Below, piece after piece: positions 1 through 10,200 of a DNA stretch of 64,000 bases (position 1 is the first letter of the stretch; each line of letters begins with the position of its first letter). The translations under genes and the position numbers were made by a program. The stretch comes from Rarobacter faecitabidus (lineage in GTDB: Bacteria; Actinomycetota; Actinomycetes; Actinomycetales; Cellulomonadaceae). Where the stretch lies: the NCBI RefSeq assembly GCF_006716265.1, contig NZ_VFOS01000004.1, forward strand, positions 62,001-126,000. Reading direction: 5' to 3'. The notes beneath the pieces are model-generated. The model had not been told where the DNA came from. It searched no databases and saw nothing but the letters and a program-made list of their open reading frames with translations.

Positions 1-2769
1 CAGAATCTGCACGTTTGTTGCATCGGAGGCAGGCAGTCCATCCACGAAGCCCGAAACGAGCACGCTGGCCTGACGTTGGGCGTTCGCAGGGAGTTGAACG
101 CGCCACGAGGATGTCACAGTCTGACCCGCGGTAACCGAACCCCTATCGACACTCAGCGGGCTCAGCGCCGTCCAGCCTTCGGGCAGGCGCAACGTCAGTT
201 TCGCGGAACCAGCCTTCGCCGCCGTGAAGTCGCCCTGGATCGTGACCTGGCCACCACCCGGAACCGAGGCAGGAACTGTCAGCTGGGCAGTGCCCGGCGA
301 TTCGAAATCGAACAGCTGCGCCATCTGGAAGGCGTTTGCCATGGCCTCGAAGCCCGCGTCGGATGGGTGTACCCCGTCACCTGAATCGTAGGCTGGCAGC
401 AACCGCTCCAGGTCATCGGGGTTGCGGGTGACCGCGTCAAAGTCAACCACCGCGTCGTAGATTCCGGACATGCGAATCCACGTGTTGACCGACTGCCGGT
501 TCGCCTCACGTGCCGGTGTGTACAGGCTAGAGCCCGACTTCCACGGCAGAATCGTTCCGCCGACCACTCGAAGTCCCGCCGCGTGAGCAGACTGGACGAT
601 GGCACGCAGGCCCGCCTTGATCCGCTCCGGGTCAGTCTCATTGCCGATCTGTGAATCGTTCACACCCTCGAACATCACCAGCGTCTTGGCGTTCGGCACG
701 TTGAGCACATCGCGCTGGAAGCGGTTGATGGCCGATGGGCCACCCGTCGCATCGCGCGCCGAACTGCGCAGAATCTGGTTCCCGCCGATGCCGGCGTTCG
801 CGATTCCCACTTGCTTCGCAATAGGCAGTTCCGTAATGCGCCGGGACAACTCGTCAGACCAACGCGAATTTGTACCGAACGACGAACCGCTACCGTCCGT
901 GATCGAATCGCCCATGACCACCAGGCTGCCTGCGATGTCCTCATTGAGGACATCGACTCGCGTGACCACGTATGTGGATTCGTCCTTGCCATTGCTGAAT
1001 GGCGATGCGCTCGCCGTCGCCGTCTGGTCACCCTGACCGCTGGAACGATAGGTCCAGTGGTGTGACGACGCGTGACGATCGAAGTACTGCGTGCCCGGCA
1101 GATAGGTCGAAACCTGCAGGTCAGCGTCGCCGGTCACATCAATCGCAACCGGGTCGGACAAGGCCGTCCCGCCCGCAGGCACGACCACCCCGGTCTGCCC
1201 ATTGAACGTTAGTGGACGAATGGAGCCGGGAATGGCGTCAGCCGATCCGGGTGAAACGGGCAGCGACACGGTCGCGCTCTGGACCGTGAGCGGCTTGAGC
1301 CCCATCGTGTTGGACACGACGACGCGCACGCCAGTTCCGCCCTGGCTGAGGTGGGCGACGTTGCGGATGGTGCAGTCCGTGCAGCTTCCGAACGTCGAAT
1401 CGCCGTGCGCCGAGGACGACTGCCAAGCGCCGACCCAGTTGCCATCGTTGCGGGTCGTGCCCGCAAGGTCGTTCAGGTTGATAGCGAGGGCCATCGCGTG
1501 GTGGCCCAGCGTGCTCGGGTGGATGTGGTCGCCGGAGTCGTACGCCGACAGCAGCTTCGTCGGATCGCTTGGGTCCCGCAGCGCCGCATCGAAGTCGATG
1601 AACGTGTCGTACGTTCCGGTCTGAACGGCGGTCGTGCGGATCCAGGTGTTGACCGCGGTGCGAACTGCCTCACGCTGCGTGGTGTACGCGTTGTTGAAGT
1701 TGTTCCACGGCATGATGGTGCCGCCAACGACTCGAATGCCCTGGGCGCGTGCCGCGTTGGCCATCTGGGTCAGACCATCGATGATGGCCTGTGGGTCCGT
1801 CTGGTTCGGCGTCTGCTGAATGTCGTTAATGCCCATAAACAGGACGACTGCCTTAACGCCCGCGCGATCCAGGACGTCCCGCTGGAAACGGTCGATACCG
1901 GCCGGGCCGAACGTCGCGTCTGAGTTCGACAGCAGGATGCGATTACCGCTAATGCCCGCGTTCACGATGCCCCATTGTTCGCTCGGTGCCATCGATTGGT
2001 ACCGCAGGCTCAGCTTGTCCAGCCAGCGGTTATTCGCGTTGTCCGAAGACGATCCGTTACCGTCCGTGATGGAATCTCCGAACATCACGATTGATCCCGG
2101 CGAAGCGGCGCTTTCTACGTCGACCCCACTGACGGTCATGTTCGTTCCTGTGCTCTTGGGGAACGTGACGCCGGGGAACTCAGTGTTCGTAGTGAATGCA
2201 GTCTGGTCACCACCCGGATACAGGTAGGTGGAGTGGAGCCCGTTGGAATGGCGTGTGTATTTGGGCACAGAACCGGGCGTGTAGACGCTCACGTGAATGT
2301 CCTCGCCCGAATACACGGAGAACGCCACGGGGTCGCTCGTCACCTCTTGGCCGGCAGGGATCGTCACCGACGCGTTGCCGTCGAAGGTCACATTCATCAC
2401 CGACCCGGCGACAGAACTCACGCCGTTGACGGACACGGGACGCGAAACCGTGGTGTGCCCCACTGTCATGGGCACGTCACCAAATGCGTTCGACAGTTTC
2501 ACGCGAATGCGGTCACCACCGAGGCTGATCCTGGCGGTGTTGCGAATAGTGCAGTTGGTGTTGCAGTCGCCGTAGTTTGAGCCGTAACCCATTGCCGTGC
2601 CCCACGCGGCGACCCAATCATCGCCGGCGGCCTGCTGCACTGGGGCGGCAGGTTGGGCGGCCGCCACCGCTACCGGGCCTGCTACCGCCCCGGCCAGCGC
2701 ACACGCCCCGGCAACGGTAATCGCTAGGCCACGCCGCAGCGCACCCCGCAGTTTCCTAACGCTCTTCAT
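1..2769 (-). CDS. Exported tandem SGNH/GDSL esterase (3' end outside window)
   Basis: Start at 2769 follows AAGGAG six bases upstream. The first ~38 residues are a Sec signal peptide (basic start MKSVRKLRG, Ala-rich core). Two SGNH units follow, each with an N-terminal beta-domain opening in a WVAAWGTAM or WVGAWQSS motif. Unit 1 shows FGDSITDG, FMGINDIQ and SGDHIHP; unit 2 shows MGDSITDG, FEGVNDSQ and SGDGVHP. The catalytic Ser, the block III Asn and the Asp/His pair are thus all present. An NEW3-like beta-domain begins after unit 2 and runs off the left edge. Family knowledge: extracellular deacetylases or esterases acting on acetylated polysaccharide; the substrate is not readable. It is a paralogue of the next gene (2824-7122), in the same orientation. 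Confidence 0.88.
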   Translation of the reverse strand, partial: MKSVRKLRGALRRGLAITVAGACALAGAVAGPVAVAAAQPAAPVQQAAGDDWVAAWGTAMGYGSNYGDCNTNCTIRNTARISLGGDRIRVKLSNAFGDVPMTVGHTTVSRPVSVNGVSSVAGSVMNVTFDGNASVTIPAGQEVTSDPVAFSVYSGEDIHVSVYTPGSVPKYTRHSNGLHSTYLYPGGDQTAFTTNTEFPGVTFPKSTGTNMTVSGVDVESAASPGSIVMFGDSITDGNGSSSDNANNRWLDKLSLRYQSMAPSEQWGIVNAGISGNRILLSNSDATFGPAGIDRFQRDVLDRAGVKAVVLFMGINDIQQTPNQTDPQAIIDGLTQMANAARAQGIRVVGGTIMPWNNFNNAYTTQREAVRTAVNTWIRTTAVQTGTYDTFIDFDAALRDPSDPTKLLSAYDSGDHIHPSTLGHHAMALAINLNDLAGTTRNDGNWVGAWQSSSAHGDSTFGSCTDCTIRNVAHLSQGGTGVRVVVSNTMGLKPLTVQSATVSLPVSPGSADAIPGSIRPLTFNGQTGVVVPAGGTALSDPVAIDVTGDADLQVSTYLPGTQYFDRHASSHHWTYRSSGQGDQTATASASPFSNGKDESTYVVTRVDVLNEDIAGSLVVMGDSITDGSGSSFGTNSRWSDELSRRITELPIAKQVGIANAGIGGNQILRSSARDATGGPSAINRFQRDVLNVPNAKTLVMFEGVNDSQIGNETDPERIKAGLRAIVQSAHAAGLRVVGGTILPWKSGSSLYTPAREANRQSVNTWIRMSGIYDAVVDFDAVTRNPDDLERLLPAYDSGDGVHPSDAGFEAMANAFQMAQLFDFESPGTAQLTVPASVPGGGQVTIQGDFTAAKAGSAKLTLRLPEGWTALSPLSVDRGSVTAGQTVTSSWRVQLPANAQRQASVLVSGFVDGLPASDATNVQIL

Positions 2770-2823
2770 CTTTGTCTCCTTGCGTCATTGCAAATGAAAA
2801 TTCTTCGAGATTTGCCCGCGGAC

Positions 2824-5800
2824 TTAGCGAAGTCGCCACTGCTTGACCGCCGACTTTGGTGCCACTGTCTGCGAGCCGAGGTACTTCGTCGTGACCTTGT
2901 ACCGACCCGCACGGGGCAACTTGAGCGTGACAGCCTTGCTGTTCTTCTTCGCCGTCGCTTTGAACTTCTTCGTGACGACCTTCTTCTTACCCAAGTGAAC
3001 TGTCACCCGGACGGTTCCCTGCGGGCGCACACCATTGCCAGCCGTCACCTTTGTGGTGATCCGCACGCGCTTCGATGCTTTCGATCCGACGTGCGCGATC
3101 TTCACCTTCACCTTCGCTTTGGCGCGTGCCACTGCGACGTTGGCGGTCGTTGTGGCGGGCAAGACCTTGGCGTCGCCCGAATACCGAATAACCAGCGCGT
3201 GGCGACCAACCTTCAGCGTCTTCGGCAGGACCAGGCGGGAGCGTCCACCGGAAACCGCAGCCGTGGCAAGAGTCTTACCTCCGGCGATAACACTCACGGT
3301 GCCCGTTGGCACGACCGATGCGGCATGGACGCGAACCTCGAAGCTAGCCGACTTCCCGTACTTTGCACTGGCCTTGGCCGGCGTCACGCTGAGGGCCGGG
3401 GTCACCCGGTCGGTCCCGGGATCAGTCCCGCCACCGCTGACTGTGACCGTCGCAACGGCTGAGGTGTTGCCTGCGACATCGGTCGCGCGGAACGCGACGC
3501 TACGCGTCGATTCGGCAAGGGGCGCAGGTCCGGCATAGGCAGTCCATGCGCCAGTGCCGTCGGGGCGGTATTCGATGGTCGCCACACCGGACGTGTCGTC
3601 GTGTGCGACGAGCGTGAGGGTCGCGTCCGCAACCGTCGCTGACACGGTCGGTGCAACACTGTCGCGGCGCACCGTCAGCGAGGCAACCTCGGACACAGTC
3701 CCCCATCGATCCGTGGCCCGGGCCGCGTAGTGGTGGATACCCTGGGGTACTCCCACCGGGGTTAGGTATTCGGCCCACGCCCCTGCCGACTCGATTTCGG
3801 TGTACAGGTCACCGTCGCCACCCGTGCCGCTCGCGCTCACGATGACATCCCCTGTGTACCAGCCGGATAATCCGGGCGTCGCAGGAAAAACACTGAGCGC
3901 AGCGTGTGTTGCGGGCAATTGTTCCTCGCCGCAGGTCAATACCGGGTTGCCCCATGCGGCGTGGTCGGAGTTAGCGCCGTTACCGGCGTCGGTCGCGCGT
4001 AGCGTGAGTTCCGCGGCACCTGCGACGCTGAAACTGACCGGGGTGCCGGGGGAACTGGCCGTGATGGGCGCAGCGTTGGTGCCAACAGTTTGGACGACGT
4101 TGCCGTCCAGCAAGAAGACGAAAGTGACGCTGCCTTCGGTCGATCCGTTGTGGTTCGGGTCGACACCCACGGTTGTGGCGAACGTTGTGCACGCGCCGGT
4201 GGTGAGGGAAATCTTGATCTCGGCGGCGGCATTTGCCACGAGGCCCTTGGCGAAAGTCTGGCCACCGATGTCTATCGGGCCACCGTCCATGTCCTCGTCG
4301 CGGTGCAGCGATCCCCACCCAACTGTCGTGGAAGTGAAGGTCAAGTCCGACACGTTGACCGTCCCCGCGAGCGGCCGCGAACTGATGGTCACTGTCTTGG
4401 CCGCGGACGCAACGCGTCCGTCAACGCTGGCGCTCACGACGATCTGCTCTTGTGATTCCGAGGTCTGCGGCACGTTGATACGCCAACGCGCAGTCAGGGA
4501 TCCGCCGGGGGTGACAGGGCCTAAGTCCACGGTCTGTGTGCCGTTTGTGGTCCACCCCGCGGGTAGTTTGAGGACGAGTTTCCCGTCGCCTGCCGCCGCG
4601 GGCCAAAAGCGCGCGGTGACGGTTGCCGACCCACCCGAGGGCGGGTTCGAAGCGAAGGAGACATCGAGTGCGCCCGGGGATTCATAAAGTCCCAGTTGCG
4701 CGAGGTCGACGGCCGAGGCCATGGCGCGATAGCCCGCCGCAGATGGGTGGATGGCATCGCCCGAATCGTAGGCGCGGTAGAACCTTGCCGGTTCGCCGAC
4801 GTTGCCGGTAGCAGCGTCGAAGTCGACGACAGCATCAAAGGCGCCCGAACTGCGGATCCAGGAGTTGACTTGCTGGCGTGTGTTCTCGCGATCGTTGTTG
4901 TATCCGGGTGCTCCCCGCCATGGTGTGAGCGTGGCCCCTACAACACGCACGCCTTGGGCGCGTGCCGCGGTGATCAGGGCGCGCAGGCCAGCGGAGATTC
5001 GTCCGGCATCGAGAACGTTCGATCCCTGGATGTCGTTGATTCCCACCATGATGACGACGGTCTTTACGTTGGGCACATTCAGCACGTCGCGTTGGAAGCG
5101 CTTGATCGCGGATTGACCTCCGATGGAGCCTTGGTCGTTGTCAACAAGGATGCGGTTGTACCCGATGCCGGTGTTGACGATGCCAGCCCGGTATTCGGGC
5201 GCGAGTTCATTCAGGCGTTCGGCGAGCCTGTCGGGCCAGCGTTCGTTGAGTTGCCTGTTGGCGCCGACACCGTCGGTAATCGAATCGCCGAATGCGACGA
5301 TTGATCCGGCAGCAGTGGGGTTGAGGACATCGACGCGCGTGACCAGGAACGTGGCACCGTCGGACCCTGCCTGGAATGCGCTTCCGGCAGTGGCGGCCGA
5401 CTGGTCCCCCTGACCGCTTGATCGATAGGTCGGGTATTTAGCCTCGGCGTGCCGGTCGAAACTCGGGCTGCCTGGCGCATAGGAGCTGACGAGAAGGTCT
5501 TGATCGGTAGTCACCGCCAGGTCTGCCGGGTCAGAAACAACTTGTTCACCGACCGGTATGGTGACGGATTGGCTTCCGCCAAACGTCACGGGCACGATGG
5601 ACCCTGCTTGTGCGCTCGGTGATCCGGGCGCGGTGGCATGAGCCACCGTCGTTCTTTGCACTGTGAGTGGCTGCTGCCCAAAGACGTTGGACAGAACGAC
5701 CCGCACGCCGTTGCCCGCAACGCTAAGGTGCATGGGCGTGCGTACCGTGCAGTCGGTGCAATTGTTATACGTGCTGGTTTCCGCAGGTGGCGCACCCCAG

Positions 5801-7122
5801 GCACCCACCCAGTCCCCGTCGTCGTGCGGGTTGGTGCCGAGCAGAGCTTCGAGATCGATAGACGATGCCATGGCTGAGAATCCGAGCGGACCTGGGTGAA
5901 GGTCGTCGCCAGAATCGTAGGCGTCAACGATCTTGGTGGGGTCCGCAGCGTCGCGCAACGCCTCGTCGAAATCGACGATGGCGTCGAAAGTTCCCGACGT
6001 GACAGCTTGGCCGCGTACCCAGGTGTTGAATGCGACACGAGTCGCTTCACGCTGGGTCGTGTAGGTTCCCCACCCGCGCCAGGGTGTGATGGTTCCGCCC
6101 ACGACTCGAATGCCACGCGAGTGCGCCTCGTCGGCTATTGACTTCAGGCCAGCAGCGATTTGGTTCGCGTCAAGCTGGCTGGGGTCCTGCTGTATGTCAT
6201 TGATGCCCATGAAGAGGATGAGCACCTTGACGTTGGGCTTGTTGAAAACATCCCAAGCGGCGCGGTCCACCGCGCGTTCACCGGCTCCGCTTGAGTTGCT
6301 GATGAGGACTCGATTGGCGCTGATTCCAGCGTTGACGACGCCATACTTGGGGCCGCCGGTCAGCGACTGGAGGCGGTAGGCCAACCGGTCGGTCCAGCGG
6401 TCGTTCTTCTTGTGACTGGAGCCGATGCCGTCCGTGATGGAATCGCCCAGCGCGACGATTGTCCCTGTCGCTTCACTGTTCATAACGTCAACGCCGGAAA
6501 CGAGGTAGTTACTGCCGTTGTTGGCAGTGAAGGATGCACCGGTGGTCACGCCAGCCTTGTCACCGCCCGACGCACGGAACGTGTCGTGGTTCGCGCTGGG
6601 GTGACGAGTGAACTTAGGCACAGCGCCAGGGGTGTACACGCTGACGTGCAGATCCTGGCCCGCCACCACGGAGTAGCTGAGCGCGTCGCTAACGAGTTCC
6701 TGTCCAGCGGGAATCACCGCAGTGAGCGAACCGCTGAATTTGATGTCTGCTACCGATCCGACAACTGCGCTCGCGTAACCCGCGCCGGTTGGCTTCGACA
6801 CTGTCGCATGTCCCACCGTGAGTGGCTGCGTCCCATAGCGATTGCTGATGGTCACCCGCACCTGGGTTCCGGCGATACTCATCGTCGCGGTATTCCGGAT
6901 GGTGCAATCGTTGGTGCAATCGCCCAGAGCTTCGCCGTCGGTCATGGCAGTGCCCCACGCTCCCACCCAGCCGTCAATCACGGACGATTTCTGCGTCAGT
7001 GCGGTTGGGGTGAACTCGCTCGCCACTACGGCCGGTGCAGATGCAACGCTGCCGACGATGAGGGAGGCAATCGCTAGGAGCGATGATGCTGCGAGGCGTG
7101 TTCCTCGGAACATATTCTTCAT
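2824..7122 (-). CDS. Exported multidomain tandem SGNH/GDSL esterase with NPCBM and Ig-like domains
   Basis: I chose 7122 (MKNMFRGTRLAAS) because it begins a normal signal peptide; reading further upstream only adds unlikely sequence. The product is 1432 residues. Rough layout: SGNH unit 1 (~60-430; LGDSITDG, FMGINDIQ, SGDDLHP), SGNH unit 2 (~440-820; FGDSITDG, MVGINDIQ, SGDAIHP), NEW3 (~825-920), NPCBM (~925-1070; GWGSLHRDEDMDGGPIDIG), Ig/OmpL47-like repeats (~1075-1230), and a Lys-rich Ig-like tail ending VKQWRLR. It has no LPXTG or other sorting signal. NPCBM suggests binding of a carbohydrate target. Clear paralogue of the partial gene to its left, so the two probably arose by duplication. 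Confidence 0.88.
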   Translation of the reverse strand: MKNMFRGTRLAASSLLAIASLIVGSVASAPAVVASEFTPTALTQKSSVIDGWVGAWGTAMTDGEALGDCTNDCTIRNTATMSIAGTQVRVTISNRYGTQPLTVGHATVSKPTGAGYASAVVGSVADIKFSGSLTAVIPAGQELVSDALSYSVVAGQDLHVSVYTPGAVPKFTRHPSANHDTFRASGGDKAGVTTGASFTANNGSNYLVSGVDVMNSEATGTIVALGDSITDGIGSSHKKNDRWTDRLAYRLQSLTGGPKYGVVNAGISANRVLISNSSGAGERAVDRAAWDVFNKPNVKVLILFMGINDIQQDPSQLDANQIAAGLKSIADEAHSRGIRVVGGTITPWRGWGTYTTQREATRVAFNTWVRGQAVTSGTFDAIVDFDEALRDAADPTKIVDAYDSGDDLHPGPLGFSAMASSIDLEALLGTNPHDDGDWVGAWGAPPAETSTYNNCTDCTVRTPMHLSVAGNGVRVVLSNVFGQQPLTVQRTTVAHATAPGSPSAQAGSIVPVTFGGSQSVTIPVGEQVVSDPADLAVTTDQDLLVSSYAPGSPSFDRHAEAKYPTYRSSGQGDQSAATAGSAFQAGSDGATFLVTRVDVLNPTAAGSIVAFGDSITDGVGANRQLNERWPDRLAERLNELAPEYRAGIVNTGIGYNRILVDNDQGSIGGQSAIKRFQRDVLNVPNVKTVVIMVGINDIQGSNVLDAGRISAGLRALITAARAQGVRVVGATLTPWRGAPGYNNDRENTRQQVNSWIRSSGAFDAVVDFDAATGNVGEPARFYRAYDSGDAIHPSAAGYRAMASAVDLAQLGLYESPGALDVSFASNPPSGGSATVTARFWPAAAGDGKLVLKLPAGWTTNGTQTVDLGPVTPGGSLTARWRINVPQTSESQEQIVVSASVDGRVASAAKTVTISSRPLAGTVNVSDLTFTSTTVGWGSLHRDEDMDGGPIDIGGQTFAKGLVANAAAEIKISLTTGACTTFATTVGVDPNHNGSTEGSVTFVFLLDGNVVQTVGTNAAPITASSPGTPVSFSVAGAAELTLRATDAGNGANSDHAAWGNPVLTCGEEQLPATHAALSVFPATPGLSGWYTGDVIVSASGTGGDGDLYTEIESAGAWAEYLTPVGVPQGIHHYAARATDRWGTVSEVASLTVRRDSVAPTVSATVADATLTLVAHDDTSGVATIEYRPDGTGAWTAYAGPAPLAESTRSVAFRATDVAGNTSAVATVTVSGGGTDPGTDRVTPALSVTPAKASAKYGKSASFEVRVHAASVVPTGTVSVIAGGKTLATAAVSGGRSRLVLPKTLKVGRHALVIRYSGDAKVLPATTTANVAVARAKAKVKVKIAHVGSKASKRVRITTKVTAGNGVRPQGTVRVTVHLGKKKVVTKKFKATAKKNSKAVTLKLPRAGRYKVTTKYLGSQTVAPKSAVKQWRLR

Positions 7123-7205
7123 CAGTGAGTCTTTCTTGCTAGCCACGCTGTGGAAATCGTGCGGCTCATTCCACATACAACGAACACGGAGGTTCGCGAG
7201 GTAAG

Positions 7206-7243
7206 AAGCGGCCTGCGTAAACAAGAGTTCTCGCAGGCCGCTT
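7206..7243 (-). terminator. Hairpin terminator after the GH36-like gene
   Basis: Perfect 12-bp arms AAGCGGCCTGCG / CGCAGGCCGCTT with a 14-base loop, just past the stop of the leftward gene at 7258. Only a short T-rich run follows, so it may be a weak intrinsic terminator. Confidence 0.6.
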
Positions 7244-7257
7244 GCACTACGTCAGAT

Positions 7258-10200
7258 TCACGGCACCGTGATTGTGATGTCTGTCGCAATCTTGTCGTCG
7301 TACACCGATTCGACTCGGATGTGCGCCGTTCCGCGGCCGATTGCGGAGATACGTCCATCCGGATCGAGTGTCACAATGGCGCGGCTTGGGGCATCAACGA
7401 TGGACCAAACCAGGTCCGACAAGCTTGCATACTGAGCCACGAAGTCGCGCAGCTGCACCACGGGGGTGACGGACGCCCACAGTGGAACGGTGATCTGTTC
7501 GTCCACCTCGATGTACGGTTCGGCGATCATGACAATCGAGTCGGTCGCCAGTAGGTAGCCGGTCGCTGCGCTCGCCTTACCAGTGACTTCGTACCGCAGT
7601 GTGACCGGACCGGCCGCAGCCACGTTAATGACGCCCTCGTCGATTTCGGCGTACTGATAAGTTCCGAGATTGGTCGGCAGGAATTGATCTGTAATTCCGC
7701 CGACTTGGGAACCGTTGTACAGCAGTTTGTACTGCCCGCGCTGGGCATGGCGCTTGATCGTCGTTTGCACGCGATAGCGACCCGCTGCGGGCACATTGAC
7801 TGTGTACTCTACCCAGTTCCCCGCCTGCGACGCGTTCAGTTTGTGCCAGGTGCCGGAGTTGGCAGGCGTTGCAACGGGATCGCTGACGTTCTCGACTCCC
7901 GTGCCAGCCGATGCCGCCGAATACGCTGCCTCGGCCTCGAAGCGCTGCCACGTCTTGCGGACCGACGGCGTGAGCTTGATGTAGTCGACACCAATCTCTC
8001 GCTTCGAACCGGACGTGCCAGCACAAACGAACCGGAACTTGTGCTCACCAGCCGAGATCTGCTTCAGCCCATGGCTTCGTTCGCGGAATTCTTGCCCTGG
8101 GTAACGTCCGATCGTGTAGTAGTGGTTGTAAGTCTCACCGAGTTGAGTGCCATCAAGCAGGAGCGCGCTCTTGCCACGGCTCTCGTTCGACTTGTAGTGA
8201 ACATCGACCCGATAAAAACCGGATTCGGGTACGTTCGTGGTGAACTCCATCCACTGACCGTCAGCCGTGAACGTTGCCAACACCCAAGCGCCACCAGACG
8301 CGTAGCCCTCGTCCACCTTGCGCCATTCTTGCGCAGCCGAGTCAATGGCAAAGCCAGCAGATTCCGCCTCAATCATCGTCGGGTTGACGAAGCGCGACCG
8401 GGATACCACGGGCGGGAAGAGAGCCGAAGCGAGGACGGTCGCGAAGCCACGCCCGTTCGAGTTGAGCGCGACACTGACCGGCTTACCGATATTGCGGATG
8501 GGGTCCACAACCATCACTGTGACCGACTTGTTCGGCACACCAACAACATTGACGACCGCACTCTGACGCGTCGCTTTGACCTCAACCGACGTGATGAACT
8601 CGTCCTCGTATGCAACCTGGAGATTGCGGCCCTCGACCCGGCGAACCCAGAAGGCCTTGCCCCGCGTCGTGTTCTCATCCAGGTCGATGGGCAGACCGGG
8701 CGCACGCAACGCATTAGCCGCGAAGGTCCCGCGATACGCGTACGTGTGTTCCCCAGTGTCGTCAATGGTGACGTCGGAGACCATGTAGTTGTGGTCCGCG
8801 TCGAGCCATCGCAGATCGGCAGATACACCCCGGCGATAGCCCATCTTGCCGGTGGCGATAACCAGCGCTTCCTTGCGGTCGTCGTCCGTGTACATCCAGA
8901 TGTACGGTCCGGCCATAATGTCCCAGTCGGAGCGAGTGTCCCAACCCTCGCCGTAGAAAACGGGGCGCAGGATTTCGCTCGTGAGGGCGTGTACGCGCGG
9001 GCTGCGACGCCACTGGTTGAACACACCCATCAGCTCGATGTGAGCTTGCGGCCAGTTGTTCGGGTTCGATGGGTCCTCTGCGAACTTCGTGTTCCGGGCA
9101 TACATGTAGGAGTAGTAGTCCTCCATGCGGCCGGTCATCTTCCCGGAGTTAATGTACGTTGCCTCGACTGGCAGATGGCCGAACAGGACAATAGCCGTGC
9201 GGATACTCAGGTCCTCACCCGTGACGCCACATCCGGCCGTGTTCCACCCATTGTGGGGGATGTGAATCAGAGAGGTGCTGCGGTCAGTCTGGCTGGGGAA
9301 GATATCCAACTCGGAGGTGATCTTGGGACGGTACTGTGGGTATTCGTCCGAAATCTCATTCAGCATGTTCCGCGACAAAACTGCCTTGCGGTACACGTTG
9401 TCGCTGGGGTGCGAATAACTGGTAACGGAGGAGTTTTGCCAGTATTCGGTGAGGTCGATCATGTGGTGAGCAAGATCGTGTTCCTCGATGAGTTCCTTAA
9501 TCTGGGCCTTCTTGAAGGCGATGTTGGCCGGGTCAGCCAAGTCACGGCCCTGATTATGGTTTCCACCACACAGACTGAACCAGAGCCCGAAGAGCAACCC
9601 CTTGCCTCGCAGCGTGGTGGTGAACTGGTCAAAACTTCCGATGGCCGGGACACGGCCCGGGGACAGTTCGAGGGTGTCCCGATCCTTGTTCCAGTGGTCG
9701 TCCATCATGACCATTTCGAATCCGGCTTGTTCGGCCTTCGGAATGGCGTCAGTGTAGTAGAAGTTTTCTACGCCGTAGATGATGTCGTTGGGGTTGTCGT
9801 AGTTGTTATAGCCAGCGCGGTCGCGGTGATCCCAGTCGTTGGTGTTGAAGATCGCAGCAGTGTCGTGATAGCGGAAGCGCTTGCGGAAGTGCATCTGGTC
9901 TGCGAATTTTCCATCAACCAGGTCGCCCTTGAACACGGTGATGTTCACGGCAATATAGTCGAAGGTCTCCCCCGGGAACAGCACGAGTTGCAGCGATTCC
10001 GGGTTGGTCTTGAGGTGGATGTATTGCATCCCGCTCCACGCGTTAATGGAGGCCCACGGTGGGAGCATGCTCTGGTTCGCGCTGTTGAACTCACCCTTAC
10101 CCTTTTGGGTCTTCCAGTTAAGTTCAGGGCTGAAGGACCAGCCGTCGCCACTGTCGTATACGCAAATGACCTTCTTGGGGACCTCTGCCGCCCGGCCTGG

